Source of the DNA: Nocardia grenadensis NBRC 108939
GTDB lineage: Bacteria > Actinomycetota > Actinomycetes > Mycobacteriales > Mycobacteriaceae
Length of the DNA: 64,000 nt
Assembly (NCBI RefSeq): GCF_001613445.1
Contig: NZ_BDCJ01000031.1
Span: 1 to 64,000, forward strand
Direction: 5' to 3'
Below the pieces are notes generated by a model. That model did not search any database. It was not told the DNA's origin and saw only the letters and a list, made by a program, of their open reading frames with translations. The position numbers and the translations under genes were made by a program. Shown here piece after piece: positions 1 to 7,816 of the stretch; positions within the stretch are counted from its first letter, which is position 1, and the number at the start of each line of letters is the position of its first letter.

Positions 1-100
1 CGCATAAGGTTGCGTCGGCATCGAACGGCGGATCGGCATGTGGACTTGCGCCACCGCGAGACCCGCCGGGTTCGGCCCTCCGGTCGTCGCGCAAATTCGT

Positions 101-892
101 TCAGGCGGTGGCCGCGTGGACTTCTTCGGCTTCGGCGTCGGTGCCGAGTAGTTCCTCGAAGCGGGCGATGACCTTGTTGTGGTACATCCCGAACAGGTCC
201 TCGAACAGCGCCAGCTGGGCCGGGGTGGGGCCGGATTCCGATTCCCAGACCGCGATCAGTGCCCGCCACACCAGGACGTGCAGATCGGCGGCGCCGGCGA
301 AGTAGGCGTCGACGGCCTCGGGAACTTCGAGCACCATTTCGCCGATGGAGTTCAAGATGGCGCGCTGCATACTCGATTCGAGAGCCACCAGCAGTTTGCG
401 AACCACGCCGATCTCTATGGCGAGAATGCGCCGATAGTCGGGAACGTCCAGCCGCGCCAGCGTTTCCAGGGTGTCGATCTCGGCTTTCAGTTCGGCGAGG
501 TCGACGCCGGCCGCGGCGGCGGCACCGTGGGCGAGACCGGTGTAGGAGAGCAGTGCGTCCATGACGATGCCGCGCTCGACCTCGACGATATCGCGGAACA
601 TCTCGATCGCGACCTCGGGCATCGGGATGGAGAACCGGAAGAGGTGCCGGTAGACGTCGAGACCGCCGGCCGCGCGGACCTCACGGATGGTGAAACCCTT
701 ACCGCGCCGTGCCTCGACGAATCCGTAGGACTCCAGCCGGCCGAGGGTGAGCTGGGCGGTGGCCCGGTTCATCTCGAATTCCTCGGCGACCTGCCGGACC
801 GAGGGCATCAGCCCACCCGGCTGATATTCCCCTGCGGCGACGCGACGCGCCAGTTCGTCTGCGACGTCGGCGACCACCGTGCGGGATCCCAT
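101..892 (-). CDS. GntR-family transcriptional regulator
   Basis: This 263-residue DNA-binding regulator has an N-terminal winged helix-turn-helix (about residues 8-75). It shows the usual GntR pattern of MPSVRQVAEEF, then NRATAQLTLGRLE, then GFVEARRGKGFTI. The rest is an all-helical effector-binding half resembling the FCD/FadR group. The ATG start at 892 is preceded by GAAAGG at a suitable distance. The gene is divergent from the ABC1-kinase gene, and an inverted repeat (928-954) lies in the shared 99-bp promoter region, so it probably controls itself and that neighbour. The effector is unknown. I do not claim it is the mycobacterial mce1 regulator. Confidence 0.85.
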   Translation of the reverse strand: MGSRTVVADVADELARRVAAGEYQPGGLMPSVRQVAEEFEMNRATAQLTLGRLESYGFVEARRGKGFTIREVRAAGGLDVYRHLFRFSIPMPEVAIEMFRDIVEVERGIVMDALLSYTGLAHGAAAAAGVDLAELKAEIDTLETLARLDVPDYRRILAIEIGVVRKLLVALESSMQRAILNSIGEMVLEVPEAVDAYFAGAADLHVLVWRALIAVWESESGPTPAQLALFEDLFGMYHNKVIARFEELLGTDAEAEEVHAATA

Positions 893-927
893 GGATGCAC
901 CTTTCTCGGCAGCTGATACGTCCCAGA

Positions 928-954
928 CAGTCTAGGCGCAAATATGCCAGACTG
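928..954. promoter_or_regulatory. Candidate GntR operator in divergent promoter
   Basis: An inverted repeat of CAGTCT-A-GGC and GCCAGACTG is separated by 8 bp and has a one-base bulge in the left arm. It lies between the GntR-type gene and the divergent ABC1-kinase gene, about 38 bp from the latter's start codon. The position fits an autoregulatory operator. The assignment is inferred from symmetry and context only. Confidence 0.4.
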
Positions 955-991
955 CACAGGAGAACTGGCGAATCGCTTCTGGGGATGAGGT

Positions 992-2365
992 ATGAGCAGT
1001 CGACGTGATCCTGGTGCGCCGCCGGTGCGGCGGGCGCTGCGCAGCGCCAAGCTCGTAGCACTTCCGGTCGCGTTCGCGGGTCGGCAGGCGGCGGGCGCGG
1101 GCCGCCGGGCGTTCGGCCGTTCGGCGCAGGAGGTGAACCGGGATATCCAGTCCCGGACCGCCGAGCACATGTTCGCGGTGCTGGGTGAACTGAAGGGCTG
1201 CGCGGCCAAACTCGGCCAGCTGCTGGCGATCTACCAGCTGGCACTGCCTCGCGATATCGCCGCCCCGTACCAGGCCGCCCTGGCCCGGTTACAGGATTCG
1301 GCGCCGGTGATGCTGCCCGCCACCGTGCACGCCGTACTGGCCGAACATCTGGGGCCGGACTGGCGGGCACTGTTCCGCGAGTTCGACGATCGGCGGGCCG
1401 CCGCCGCCTCGATCGGCCAGGTGCATCGGGGGGTCTGGCGCGACGGGCGCGCGGTCGCGGTGAAGGTGATGTATCCGGGCGCCCGGGCGGCGGTGGAGTC
1501 GGATCTGGTGCAACTGCGGCGGATCTCGACATTGGCGTCGGTGTTCCTGCCGGGCGCGGATGTGAAATCGGTGACCGAGGCACTCTGCGAGAGCGTGCGG
1601 GCGGAGCTGGATTACGCGGCCGAGGCCGATAATCAGCGAGCGTTCGCGAGGGCGTATGCCGACAGTGCCGAATTCCGGGTGCCCGAGGTACTGGCACAGC
1701 GCGGCGACGTACTCGTCTCGGAATGGCTCGACGGGATTCCGGCCACCCGGCTCATCGAGTCCGGGAGCCGGGCACAGCGGGACCGGGTCGGCGAGCTGAT
1801 GATGCGGTTCGTGCTGACCGGATGGGAGGAGCACGGGCTGCTGTACTGCGACCCGCATCCCGGCAATCTACGGCTGCTCGCCGACGGGCGGCTGGGGGTA
1901 ATGGATTTCGGTGCGTGCGCGCCGTGGCCGCATCCGGGTTTCACCCGGCTGGTGGTCGAGATGTGCGACGCGATCTGCAACGGTGGCCCGGCCGCGGTGG
2001 AGACGGCGGTGCGGACGCACGGGTTCGCGCTGCCGGGCCGGGCCTTCGATGCGGTGGCACTCGACGCGGCCCTGTCGGCCTGCGCGGAACCGGTACGGCA
2101 TCCGCGGTTCCGTATCACCACACCGTGGTTGCGCAAGCAGGTGCTGCGTACCACCGCCCTGCGGTTGTCGAATGTGATGCGGGAGCTGACCCTGCCGCCG
2201 GAATGCACTCCGTTCGCGCGGGCCGCACTCACCATGGTCGGCACCTTGAGCCAGCTGGAATGCGAATGCGATTTCGGTGACGAACTGGAACGGTCGGTGC
2301 CCGAGCTCGGGGACGTCTTCGCGGTCATGCGGCGCGCTCCGGCACCAGGCGTATCGGCGAACTGA
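992..2365 (+). CDS. ABC1/AarF (UbiB-like) family protein kinase-like ATPase
   Basis: This 457-residue protein belongs to the ABC1/ADCK/UbiB family of atypical kinases. The family signature AKLGQLL (the KxGQ motif) is near residue 70, and the nucleotide-binding lysine sits in VAVKVMYPG. The catalytic segment YCDPHPGNLR is followed by the metal-binding MDFG. Members act as ATPases in isoprenoid-lipid or quinone metabolism; the substrate here is unknown. The ATG start has the ribosome-binding sequence GATGAGG just upstream. It is divergent from a GntR regulator and may be controlled by it. No transmembrane tail is evident. Confidence 0.85.
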   Translation: MSSRRDPGAPPVRRALRSAKLVALPVAFAGRQAAGAGRRAFGRSAQEVNRDIQSRTAEHMFAVLGELKGCAAKLGQLLAIYQLALPRDIAAPYQAALARLQDSAPVMLPATVHAVLAEHLGPDWRALFREFDDRRAAAASIGQVHRGVWRDGRAVAVKVMYPGARAAVESDLVQLRRISTLASVFLPGADVKSVTEALCESVRAELDYAAEADNQRAFARAYADSAEFRVPEVLAQRGDVLVSEWLDGIPATRLIESGSRAQRDRVGELMMRFVLTGWEEHGLLYCDPHPGNLRLLADGRLGVMDFGACAPWPHPGFTRLVVEMCDAICNGGPAAVETAVRTHGFALPGRAFDAVALDAALSACAEPVRHPRFRITTPWLRKQVLRTTALRLSNVMRELTLPPECTPFARAALTMVGTLSQLECECDFGDELERSVPELGDVFAVMRRAPAPGVSAN

Positions 2366-2444
2366 CACGCCACCGGCCGGATACGACCAGCTCACCGTCT
2401 GGGACATTTTCCGGTGAAGAAACCTAATTTACGTAAAAAATATC

Positions 2445-2570
2445 CTATTTATCCTGCCCGCGGCCCAGGTCGTGCGCGGTCAGCCGCTCGGTCCAGCCCA
2501 GAGCCTGCGGGTCGCCCACGCCGGCGACGAAAGAATCTCCTACGAAACAGATGCGTTGATCACCACTCAC
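2445..2570 (-). pseudogene. N-terminal remnant of an SGNH/GDSL hydrolase
   Basis: A GTG start at 2570 opens 41 codons. After a short lead they read RICFVGDSFVAGVGDP and then QALGWTERL, which is the block I (GDS) start of SGNH/GDSL lipases. The frame ends at a TAG at 2445, next to a conspicuously AT-rich patch (about 2410-2450). A complete family member has about 200 residues, so only the nucleophile-containing first block survives. It looks like the scar of a deletion or rearrangement. The family call rests on the motif and would need a database search to confirm. Confidence 0.6.
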
Positions 2571-2688
2571 CCCTGGATTCTGACAGCGTGTTGGTGTGTA
2601 TCGTCCGGCTCGGGCTCCTGCATACTCACCTGCTGGTGGGCGTGACCGGCCCGTCAGCGTCACCTCGATCCGAAAGTACCGATACGAC

Positions 2689-5073
2689 ATGCGAGTCGAT
2701 GGGCGGGAGATCCCGGTCACGGGCAGTCTCCTCCAGCCGCTCACGCGGCGGACCAGCGATATTCTGCGTGTCGTCTTCGCGGCCGTCGGCGTGGCTGTCG
2801 TCATCGCCGGTTCCCTGATCACCCGGCCCGAGTGGCTGGCGCTGGAACGTTCGGTTTCCAATATCGTCGGATTCCTCAACCCCGACCAGTCCAACCTGGT
2901 CTATCTGCTGTACGGGATCGTCATCCTCATCCTGCCGTTCGCGATCCTGGTGGAACTGGCGTTCGGCCGGCAATGGAAACTGCTCGCCGGTTACGCCACC
3001 GCCGGGCTCACCGCGGTCCTGCTGCTGTCCATCACACCGAGTGGGTTGTCGGCCCCACAGTGGCACCTGCAGGTGCCGGAGAATCTGGACGACAAAACCT
3101 TCCTGCAGCAGTTCCTGGACGACCCCCGCTGGATTGCCATGCTGGCCGCGGTGCTCACCGTCTCCAGCCCGTGGCTGCCGGTGCGGCCACGACGCTGGTT
3201 GTGGGTGCTGCTGCTGGCGTTCGCACCGATCCACCTGGTGGTCAGCACCGTGGTTCCGGCCCGCGCCATGTTCGGCCTGGTGGTCGGCTGGCTGGTCGGC
3301 GCGGTGATCGTGCTGCTGGTGGGTACTCCGGCGCTGGAGGTACCGCTGGACGCGGCGGTGCGCCAGCTGGCCCGCCGCGACTACACCGTCACCCGGTTCA
3401 CCGTCGTTCGGCCGGCCGGTCCCGGCGCGCTGCTGCTCTCGGCGACCGTGGAGGAACGCGAGCGGGCGCTGGTGGTCGAACTGTACGGCAAGAATCAGCG
3501 CTCGCTGAGCGCGCTGCGCCAGTTGTGGCGCTGGCTGACCTTCCGTTCCAGCGAAACCGCGCCGCTGCACGGTTCCATGCATCGCGCGGTCGAGCATCGC
3601 GCGCTGATGGCGATCGCGCTGGCCGAACTCGGCCTGGCCGCGCACCGACCGGTCACGGTCGCCGGACTGCCGCGCGGCTGGATGCTGTACGCGCATACGC
3701 TGCCGGCCGGACGCTCGATCGAACAGGATCCCGCCGATACCGCGGCCCTCGATTCGGTGTGGCGGGCGCTGACTGTGCTGCGCGAACGCGGGATCGCGCA
3801 CGGTGAACTGCGGCCCGCCGAGATCCGGATAGGACCCGACGGTGCGCTGTTCGGTGGCTTCACCGCGGCGGAACTGTGTGCCTCCGACGCACAGCTGCAA
3901 TCCGATATCGCCCAACTGCTGGTTTCGATGACCGCGGTTTTCGGCGCCGCGGCGGCCGTGCGGTCGGCGATCGGCGTGCTCGGCGAGCGGACCGTGCTCA
4001 CCGCCTCGCGTCGGCTCACCAAATTCGCCATGCCGGGCGGGATCCGGAAATCCATCACGGACTGGAAATCGGTGGTGTCGGCTGCCCGCGAAGAGGTCCG
4101 CACCCAGACCGGCGAGGACCGGATCGAAGCCGAGCAGATCACCCGGTTCAGCCGGAAGAGCCTCATCCAACTGGTGTTGCTGATCGGCCTGGTCTATGTG
4201 GCCTACCCGTTCATCAGCGCGGTACCGACCTTCTTCACCCAGCTCAAAGAGGCCAACTGGTGGTGGGCCCTGGCCGGCCTGGCGCTGTCGTCGCTGACCT
4301 ACCTCGGTACGGCCGCGGCCCTGTGGGCCTGCGCGTCCAGTGTGGTGAAGTACTGGCCGCTGGTCCTCATGCAGATCGCGAACACCTTCGCCGCCACCAC
4401 CACTCCCGCGCGGGTGGGTGGACTGGCCCTGAGCGTGCGCTTCCTCCAGAAGGGCGGAGTCGGCGCGGTGCGGGCCACGGCCGCGGTGGCATTGCAGCAG
4501 GCTGTGCAGGTCTGCACGCATATCGGGCTGCTGGTGCTGTTCAGCGTGGCCGCCGGGACCTCGGCCGACCTCTCACATTTCGTACCGTCGCCGACCATCC
4601 TCTATCTGATCGCCGGAGTCGGGGTGGGGATCGTCGGTACTTTCATGTTCGTGCCGAAACTGCGTCGCTGGCTCAATAATTCGGTACTCCCGCAGGTGCA
4701 GGAGGTCGTCGGCGAGCTGGCGCTGCTGGCCCGCGACCCGAAACGCTGCGTGATCATCGTGCTCGGCTGCGCGGCCCTGACCCTCGGGCAGGCGCTCGCG
4801 CTGTTCGCCAGTGTCCAGGCGTTCGGCGGCGGTACGACCTTCATCACCGTCACCATCGTGACGATGATCGGCGGCACCCTGGCCTCGGCCGCGCCGACAC
4901 CGGGCGGTGTCGGCGCGGTCGAGGCCGCGCTGATCGGCGGTCTGGCCGCATTCGGTCTTCCCGCCGCGGTCGCGGTGCCGTCGGTGCTGCTCTACCGGGT
5001 GCTCACCTGCTGGATCCCGGTGTTCTGCGGCTGGCAGGTGATGCGGTGGATGACCGAGAAGAACATGATCTGA
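2689..5073 (+). CDS. Membrane protein with pseudokinase-like and LPG-synthase-TM (UPF0104) domains
   Basis: This large integral membrane protein has about 794 residues from the ATG at 2689; an upstream in-frame GTG at 2596 is possible. The N-terminal third contains several hydrophobic segments. A soluble middle part (about residues 230-470) resembles a protein-kinase/APH fold: HGELRPAEI at residues 371-379 sits where HGDxxPxN is expected, but Asp and Asn are both replaced by Glu. The C-terminal third is a multi-pass UPF0104/lysylphosphatidylglycerol-synthase-like flippase region, including the TPGGVGAVEA motif. This layout occurs in actinobacterial flippase-like proteins; the transported lipid is unknown. 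A GC-rich hairpin follows. Confidence 0.8.
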   Translation: MRVDGREIPVTGSLLQPLTRRTSDILRVVFAAVGVAVVIAGSLITRPEWLALERSVSNIVGFLNPDQSNLVYLLYGIVILILPFAILVELAFGRQWKLLAGYATAGLTAVLLLSITPSGLSAPQWHLQVPENLDDKTFLQQFLDDPRWIAMLAAVLTVSSPWLPVRPRRWLWVLLLAFAPIHLVVSTVVPARAMFGLVVGWLVGAVIVLLVGTPALEVPLDAAVRQLARRDYTVTRFTVVRPAGPGALLLSATVEERERALVVELYGKNQRSLSALRQLWRWLTFRSSETAPLHGSMHRAVEHRALMAIALAELGLAAHRPVTVAGLPRGWMLYAHTLPAGRSIEQDPADTAALDSVWRALTVLRERGIAHGELRPAEIRIGPDGALFGGFTAAELCASDAQLQSDIAQLLVSMTAVFGAAAAVRSAIGVLGERTVLTASRRLTKFAMPGGIRKSITDWKSVVSAAREEVRTQTGEDRIEAEQITRFSRKSLIQLVLLIGLVYVAYPFISAVPTFFTQLKEANWWWALAGLALSSLTYLGTAAALWACASSVVKYWPLVLMQIANTFAATTTPARVGGLALSVRFLQKGGVGAVRATAAVALQQAVQVCTHIGLLVLFSVAAGTSADLSHFVPSPTILYLIAGVGVGIVGTFMFVPKLRRWLNNSVLPQVQEVVGELALLARDPKRCVIIVLGCAALTLGQALALFASVQAFGGGTTFITVTIVTMIGGTLASAAPTPGGVGAVEAALIGGLAAFGLPAAVAVPSVLLYRVLTCWIPVFCGWQVMRWMTEKNMI

Positions 5074-5086
5074 GGTGTGTTCGATT

Positions 5087-5105
5087 GCCCCGCCTCCGGC
5101 GGGGC
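5087..5105. terminator. GC-rich hairpin between convergent genes
   Basis: An 8-bp perfect stem (GCCCCGCC/GGCGGGGC) with a 3-nt loop begins 14 bp after the stop of the flippase-like gene. It lies between two convergent genes and has no U-tract, which is common in actinobacteria. A second small stem (CCTCCG/CGGAGG) follows at about 5128-5146. Confidence 0.5.
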
Positions 5106-5180
5106 GGGCCCGACCACGGATGCAGACCCTCCGGAGTAGACGGAGGATCTACGCAGACCTGCACCTCGACCGGCGGAAGG

Positions 5181-5774
5181 TCAATCGAGGTCGTCGAAGG
5201 CGTCTGCGTTGGTGCGGAGGCCGGCGCTGACAAGTGCGATATTGGCCAGAGAGGCCGTGTGCACCTGGTGGTCGGCGGCAGCCACGCAGTCGGCGACCGT
5301 ATAGACGGTGAAACCGAGGTCGGTGCCGTGGCGTGCGGTCTGCTCGACGGTGAGGTTGGTGGCGACGCCGGTCAGGAACAGCGTGTCGATATCGTTCTCG
5401 ACCAGCCAGCGCGGCAGATCGTTACCGGCCAGCCCCGACAGCTTCTGGTTGTCGACGATGCGGTCGGCCTGTCCGGCGATCTCGTCGATCAGCCGGCTTC
5501 CCGGAGCGTCCGGGCGGAATTCGTGCTGGGCGGCCCCGACCGACTGCATGAACCCGGTATTGCGCACCAGCCGCCCTTCCCCTTCCGGGACGATGAACCG
5601 CGTGCAGATAACCGGCAGTCCCAGCTCTGCCGCCTGTTTGTGGAAGTCCGCGGCCCGTTGCACCACTCCGCTGGCGGCCACCGGTTCGGCCAGCATCGGG
5701 CCGAAGAACCCTTCCGGCCGAATAACGTTCACCTGCCAGTGCAGGGCGAGGACTGCAGCATGTTGATCCGACAT
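5181..5774 (-). CDS. Isochorismatase-fold (cysteine hydrolase-like) protein with altered catalytic residues
   Basis: This 197-residue protein has the isochorismatase/nicotinamidase fold: VLALHWQV at the first strand, NQKLSGLAGNDL for the catalytic lysine, and GVATNLTVEQTAR at the nucleophile elbow. The usual Asp-Lys-Cys triad is only partly present: Asp is His12, Lys111 remains, and Cys is Thr142. It may therefore be a non-hydrolytic binding protein or use other chemistry. The ATG at 5774 was chosen because the family domain starts right there; the longer upstream frame looks non-coding. It lies downstream of fadD5 on the same strand, beyond a hairpin and a parS-like site. Confidence 0.8.
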   Translation of the reverse strand: MSDQHAAVLALHWQVNVIRPEGFFGPMLAEPVAASGVVQRAADFHKQAAELGLPVICTRFIVPEGEGRLVRNTGFMQSVGAAQHEFRPDAPGSRLIDEIAGQADRIVDNQKLSGLAGNDLPRWLVENDIDTLFLTGVATNLTVEQTARHGTDLGFTVYTVADCVAAADHQVHTASLANIALVSAGLRTNADAFDDLD

Positions 5775-5865
5775 GGCGTAGATGATCGACCATGCGCTCG
5801 CGGGGCGCACCACTGCCCGGGATAAATGCTGGCCACCGGGCGCGCCGGAGTCCCCGGCGCGGCTG

Positions 5866-5896
5866 TGCGCCGGATCGGCGGAACCGATCCGGCGCA
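5866..5896 (-). terminator. Perfect 13-bp hairpin downstream of fadD5
   Basis: A perfect 13-bp inverted repeat (arms 5866-5878 and 5884-5896) with a 5-nt loop lies 20 bp beyond the fadD5 stop codon. No U-run follows, as is usual for actinobacterial terminators. It probably ends fadD5 transcription before the isochorismatase-fold gene. Confidence 0.6.
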
Positions 5897-5912
5897 TGAT
5901 TCACGTGAAACG
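5897..5912. other. Near-consensus parS (ParB-binding) site
   Basis: The 16-mer TGATTCACGTGAAACG differs from the bacterial parS consensus TGTTTCACGTGAAACA at two positions, and in its 14-bp core (GTTTCACGTGAAAC) at one. It is intergenic, five bases from the fadD5 stop codon. The consensus is established knowledge; whether ParB binds this copy is inference. No second copy was noticed in the window. Confidence 0.45.
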
Positions 5913-5916
5913 TTAC

Positions 5917-7485
5917 CTACGAATCGAGCTTGCGCAGTTCGACTTTCACGACCTTGCCGCTGGCATTGCGCGGCAGTTCCGCCACGAGCACCAGCTCTTT
6001 CGGATGCTTGTAGCGGGCCAGGTTCTCGTTGAGGAACGATTCCAGTTCCGCGAGGGTGAGAGCGTCGGCCGGATCGTTGAGCGCGACCACCGCGACCGGT
6101 ACCTCGCCCCACTTCTCGTGCGCTTTGCCGATCACCGCGGCCTCACGGATCTTCGGATGCGAGAACAGGACGTTCTCCACCTCGGCACAGTAGATGTTCT
6201 CGCCACCGGAGATGATCATGTCCTTCTTGCGGTCCACGACGTAGACGAAGCCCTCATCGTCCTGGCGGACCAGATCACCGGAGTGGAACCACCCGCCGGC
6301 GAACGCATCCGCGGTCGCCTCCGGCTTGTTCCAGTAGCCCGACATCATGGTGGGGCCGCGGTAGACGATTTCACCGACCTCGCCGGGCGCCACATCGTTC
6401 ATCTCGTCGTCGACGATGCGGGCCTGGATGGTGGGGATGACCTTCCCGACCGAACCGAGCTTGCGGATGGCGTCCTTGCCTTCGAGTACACAGGTGATCG
6501 GCGACATCTCGGTCTGCCCGAACACCGCGACATTGAAGGCATCGGGGAACGCGTCGGCCATCGCCTTCAGCACAGTGTCCGAGGCGGGCGCGGCACCCCA
6601 GCTCAGCGCCCGCAGCGCGAGTTTGCGCTGCTTGACGGTCGGCTCGTCACAGATCAGCTGCCACTGGGCGGGCACGCAGAACGCGGAGGTGGCCTGCTCG
6701 GCCTCCACGGCGTCGAGGAACTCGGTCGCGCTGAAGGCGCCCAGCGGATGCAGCACCGTCTTCGCGCCGAGCAGGAAAGCCGGTGCCAGGCTGCCGAGTC
6801 CGGCGATATGGAACAGCGGCGAGGTGCAGAAACCGATCGACTCCTGCTCGAGCTGCAGCGCGCGGATACAGGTGAGCGCCTGGGAGTTCATATTGCCGTA
6901 GGAGAGGATGGCGCCCTTCGGGCTGCCGGTGGTGCCCGAGGTGTACATGATGAGGCACGGCGTGTCCTCGGGGATGTCGAGCGGGGTGTGCGCATCCCCA
7001 GCCTCGGCGATCGCGTCCGCGAAGCCGACGACCCCGTCGGCACTGGTACCGCCGATGACGAAGCAGTGCTCGAGGCCCGGCGCCTGGCCCTGTACCGCGG
7101 TGGCCAGCGGCTGCAGCACGGTATCGGTGACCACGGCCCTGGCACCGCTGTCGCCGACGATATAGGCGACCTCGGGCGGAGTGAGCCGGAAGTTCACCGG
7201 GACCGCGATGGCACCCAGGGCATTGATCCCGAACACGGCCTCCAGGTACTCGGGGTAGTTGAGAGCCAGGATGAGGACCCGGTCGCCGAGGCCGACGCCG
7301 CGGCGCGCTAGGGCGTCGGCGAATTTCTGCGACCGTTCGTGCAATTGCCGCCAGGTGGTGTCGGCACCGCGGAAACGCAGCGCCACCTCGTCGGGCCGCA
7401 TGACCGCATGCGTGGCGAGCTGGTTGTTCCAGTGGTTGCGACGCGATCTGATCGGCTCGGCGAGGGCCTGCGCACCGGTGGACAT
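5917..7485 (-). CDS. fadD5: Long-chain acyl-CoA ligase, FadD5 type
   Basis: This 522-residue ANL-superfamily ligase activates a fatty or mycolic-type carboxylic acid to its acyl-AMP and then its CoA thioester. The P-loop is MYTSGTTGSPKGA, and the adenylation core continues with GQTEMSPITC and the HSGDLVRQDDEGFVYVVDRKKD hinge region; the C-terminal lysine is in NASGKVVK. From memory it matches mycobacterial FadD5 closely, including the N-terminal RRNHWNNQLATHAVMRPD block. The ATG at 7485 has AGGAG ten bases upstream. In mycobacteria fadD5 sits beside mce1; here it stands alone, about 44 kb from the window's mce operon. Confidence 0.85.
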   Translation of the reverse strand: MSTGAQALAEPIRSRRNHWNNQLATHAVMRPDEVALRFRGADTTWRQLHERSQKFADALARRGVGLGDRVLILALNYPEYLEAVFGINALGAIAVPVNFRLTPPEVAYIVGDSGARAVVTDTVLQPLATAVQGQAPGLEHCFVIGGTSADGVVGFADAIAEAGDAHTPLDIPEDTPCLIMYTSGTTGSPKGAILSYGNMNSQALTCIRALQLEQESIGFCTSPLFHIAGLGSLAPAFLLGAKTVLHPLGAFSATEFLDAVEAEQATSAFCVPAQWQLICDEPTVKQRKLALRALSWGAAPASDTVLKAMADAFPDAFNVAVFGQTEMSPITCVLEGKDAIRKLGSVGKVIPTIQARIVDDEMNDVAPGEVGEIVYRGPTMMSGYWNKPEATADAFAGGWFHSGDLVRQDDEGFVYVVDRKKDMIISGGENIYCAEVENVLFSHPKIREAAVIGKAHEKWGEVPVAVVALNDPADALTLAELESFLNENLARYKHPKELVLVAELPRNASGKVVKVELRKLDS

Positions 7486-7816
7486 CCCACGTACTCCTCT
7501 CGGTACCGCGCGTCCCGCCGGAGTGTCCGGCGCCACACGCAGTGTGAACATGTCGGCAGAATAACAATTCACATCAGCACCGGCAAGGAAATCGGGCACG
7601 AATAGCGGTTAATCCCGAGGAACCCACCCGAGGAGAGAGTCCGCGCTCGTTGAAGCGTGTATTTGGGGTGATACTGGCCGCTGCGCACGTCATCCAGCTA
7701 CGCGAGATACGATCACATATGCGAATCACGACTCACTTCCAGGGTTGATCGGGCGCTGACACCCGTGGCACCATGCAGCAGACGCGGACTATCCGCGAAA
7801 GTAGAGGAGAGCACCG
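7486..7816. other. Divergent promoter region fadD5 / nitronate monooxygenase
   Basis: This 331-bp stretch lies between the start codons of two divergent genes. It contains the fadD5 ribosome-binding site (AGGAG) and a GAGGAG just before 7817. No convincing operator, small gene or RNA was recognised. Confidence 0.5.
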
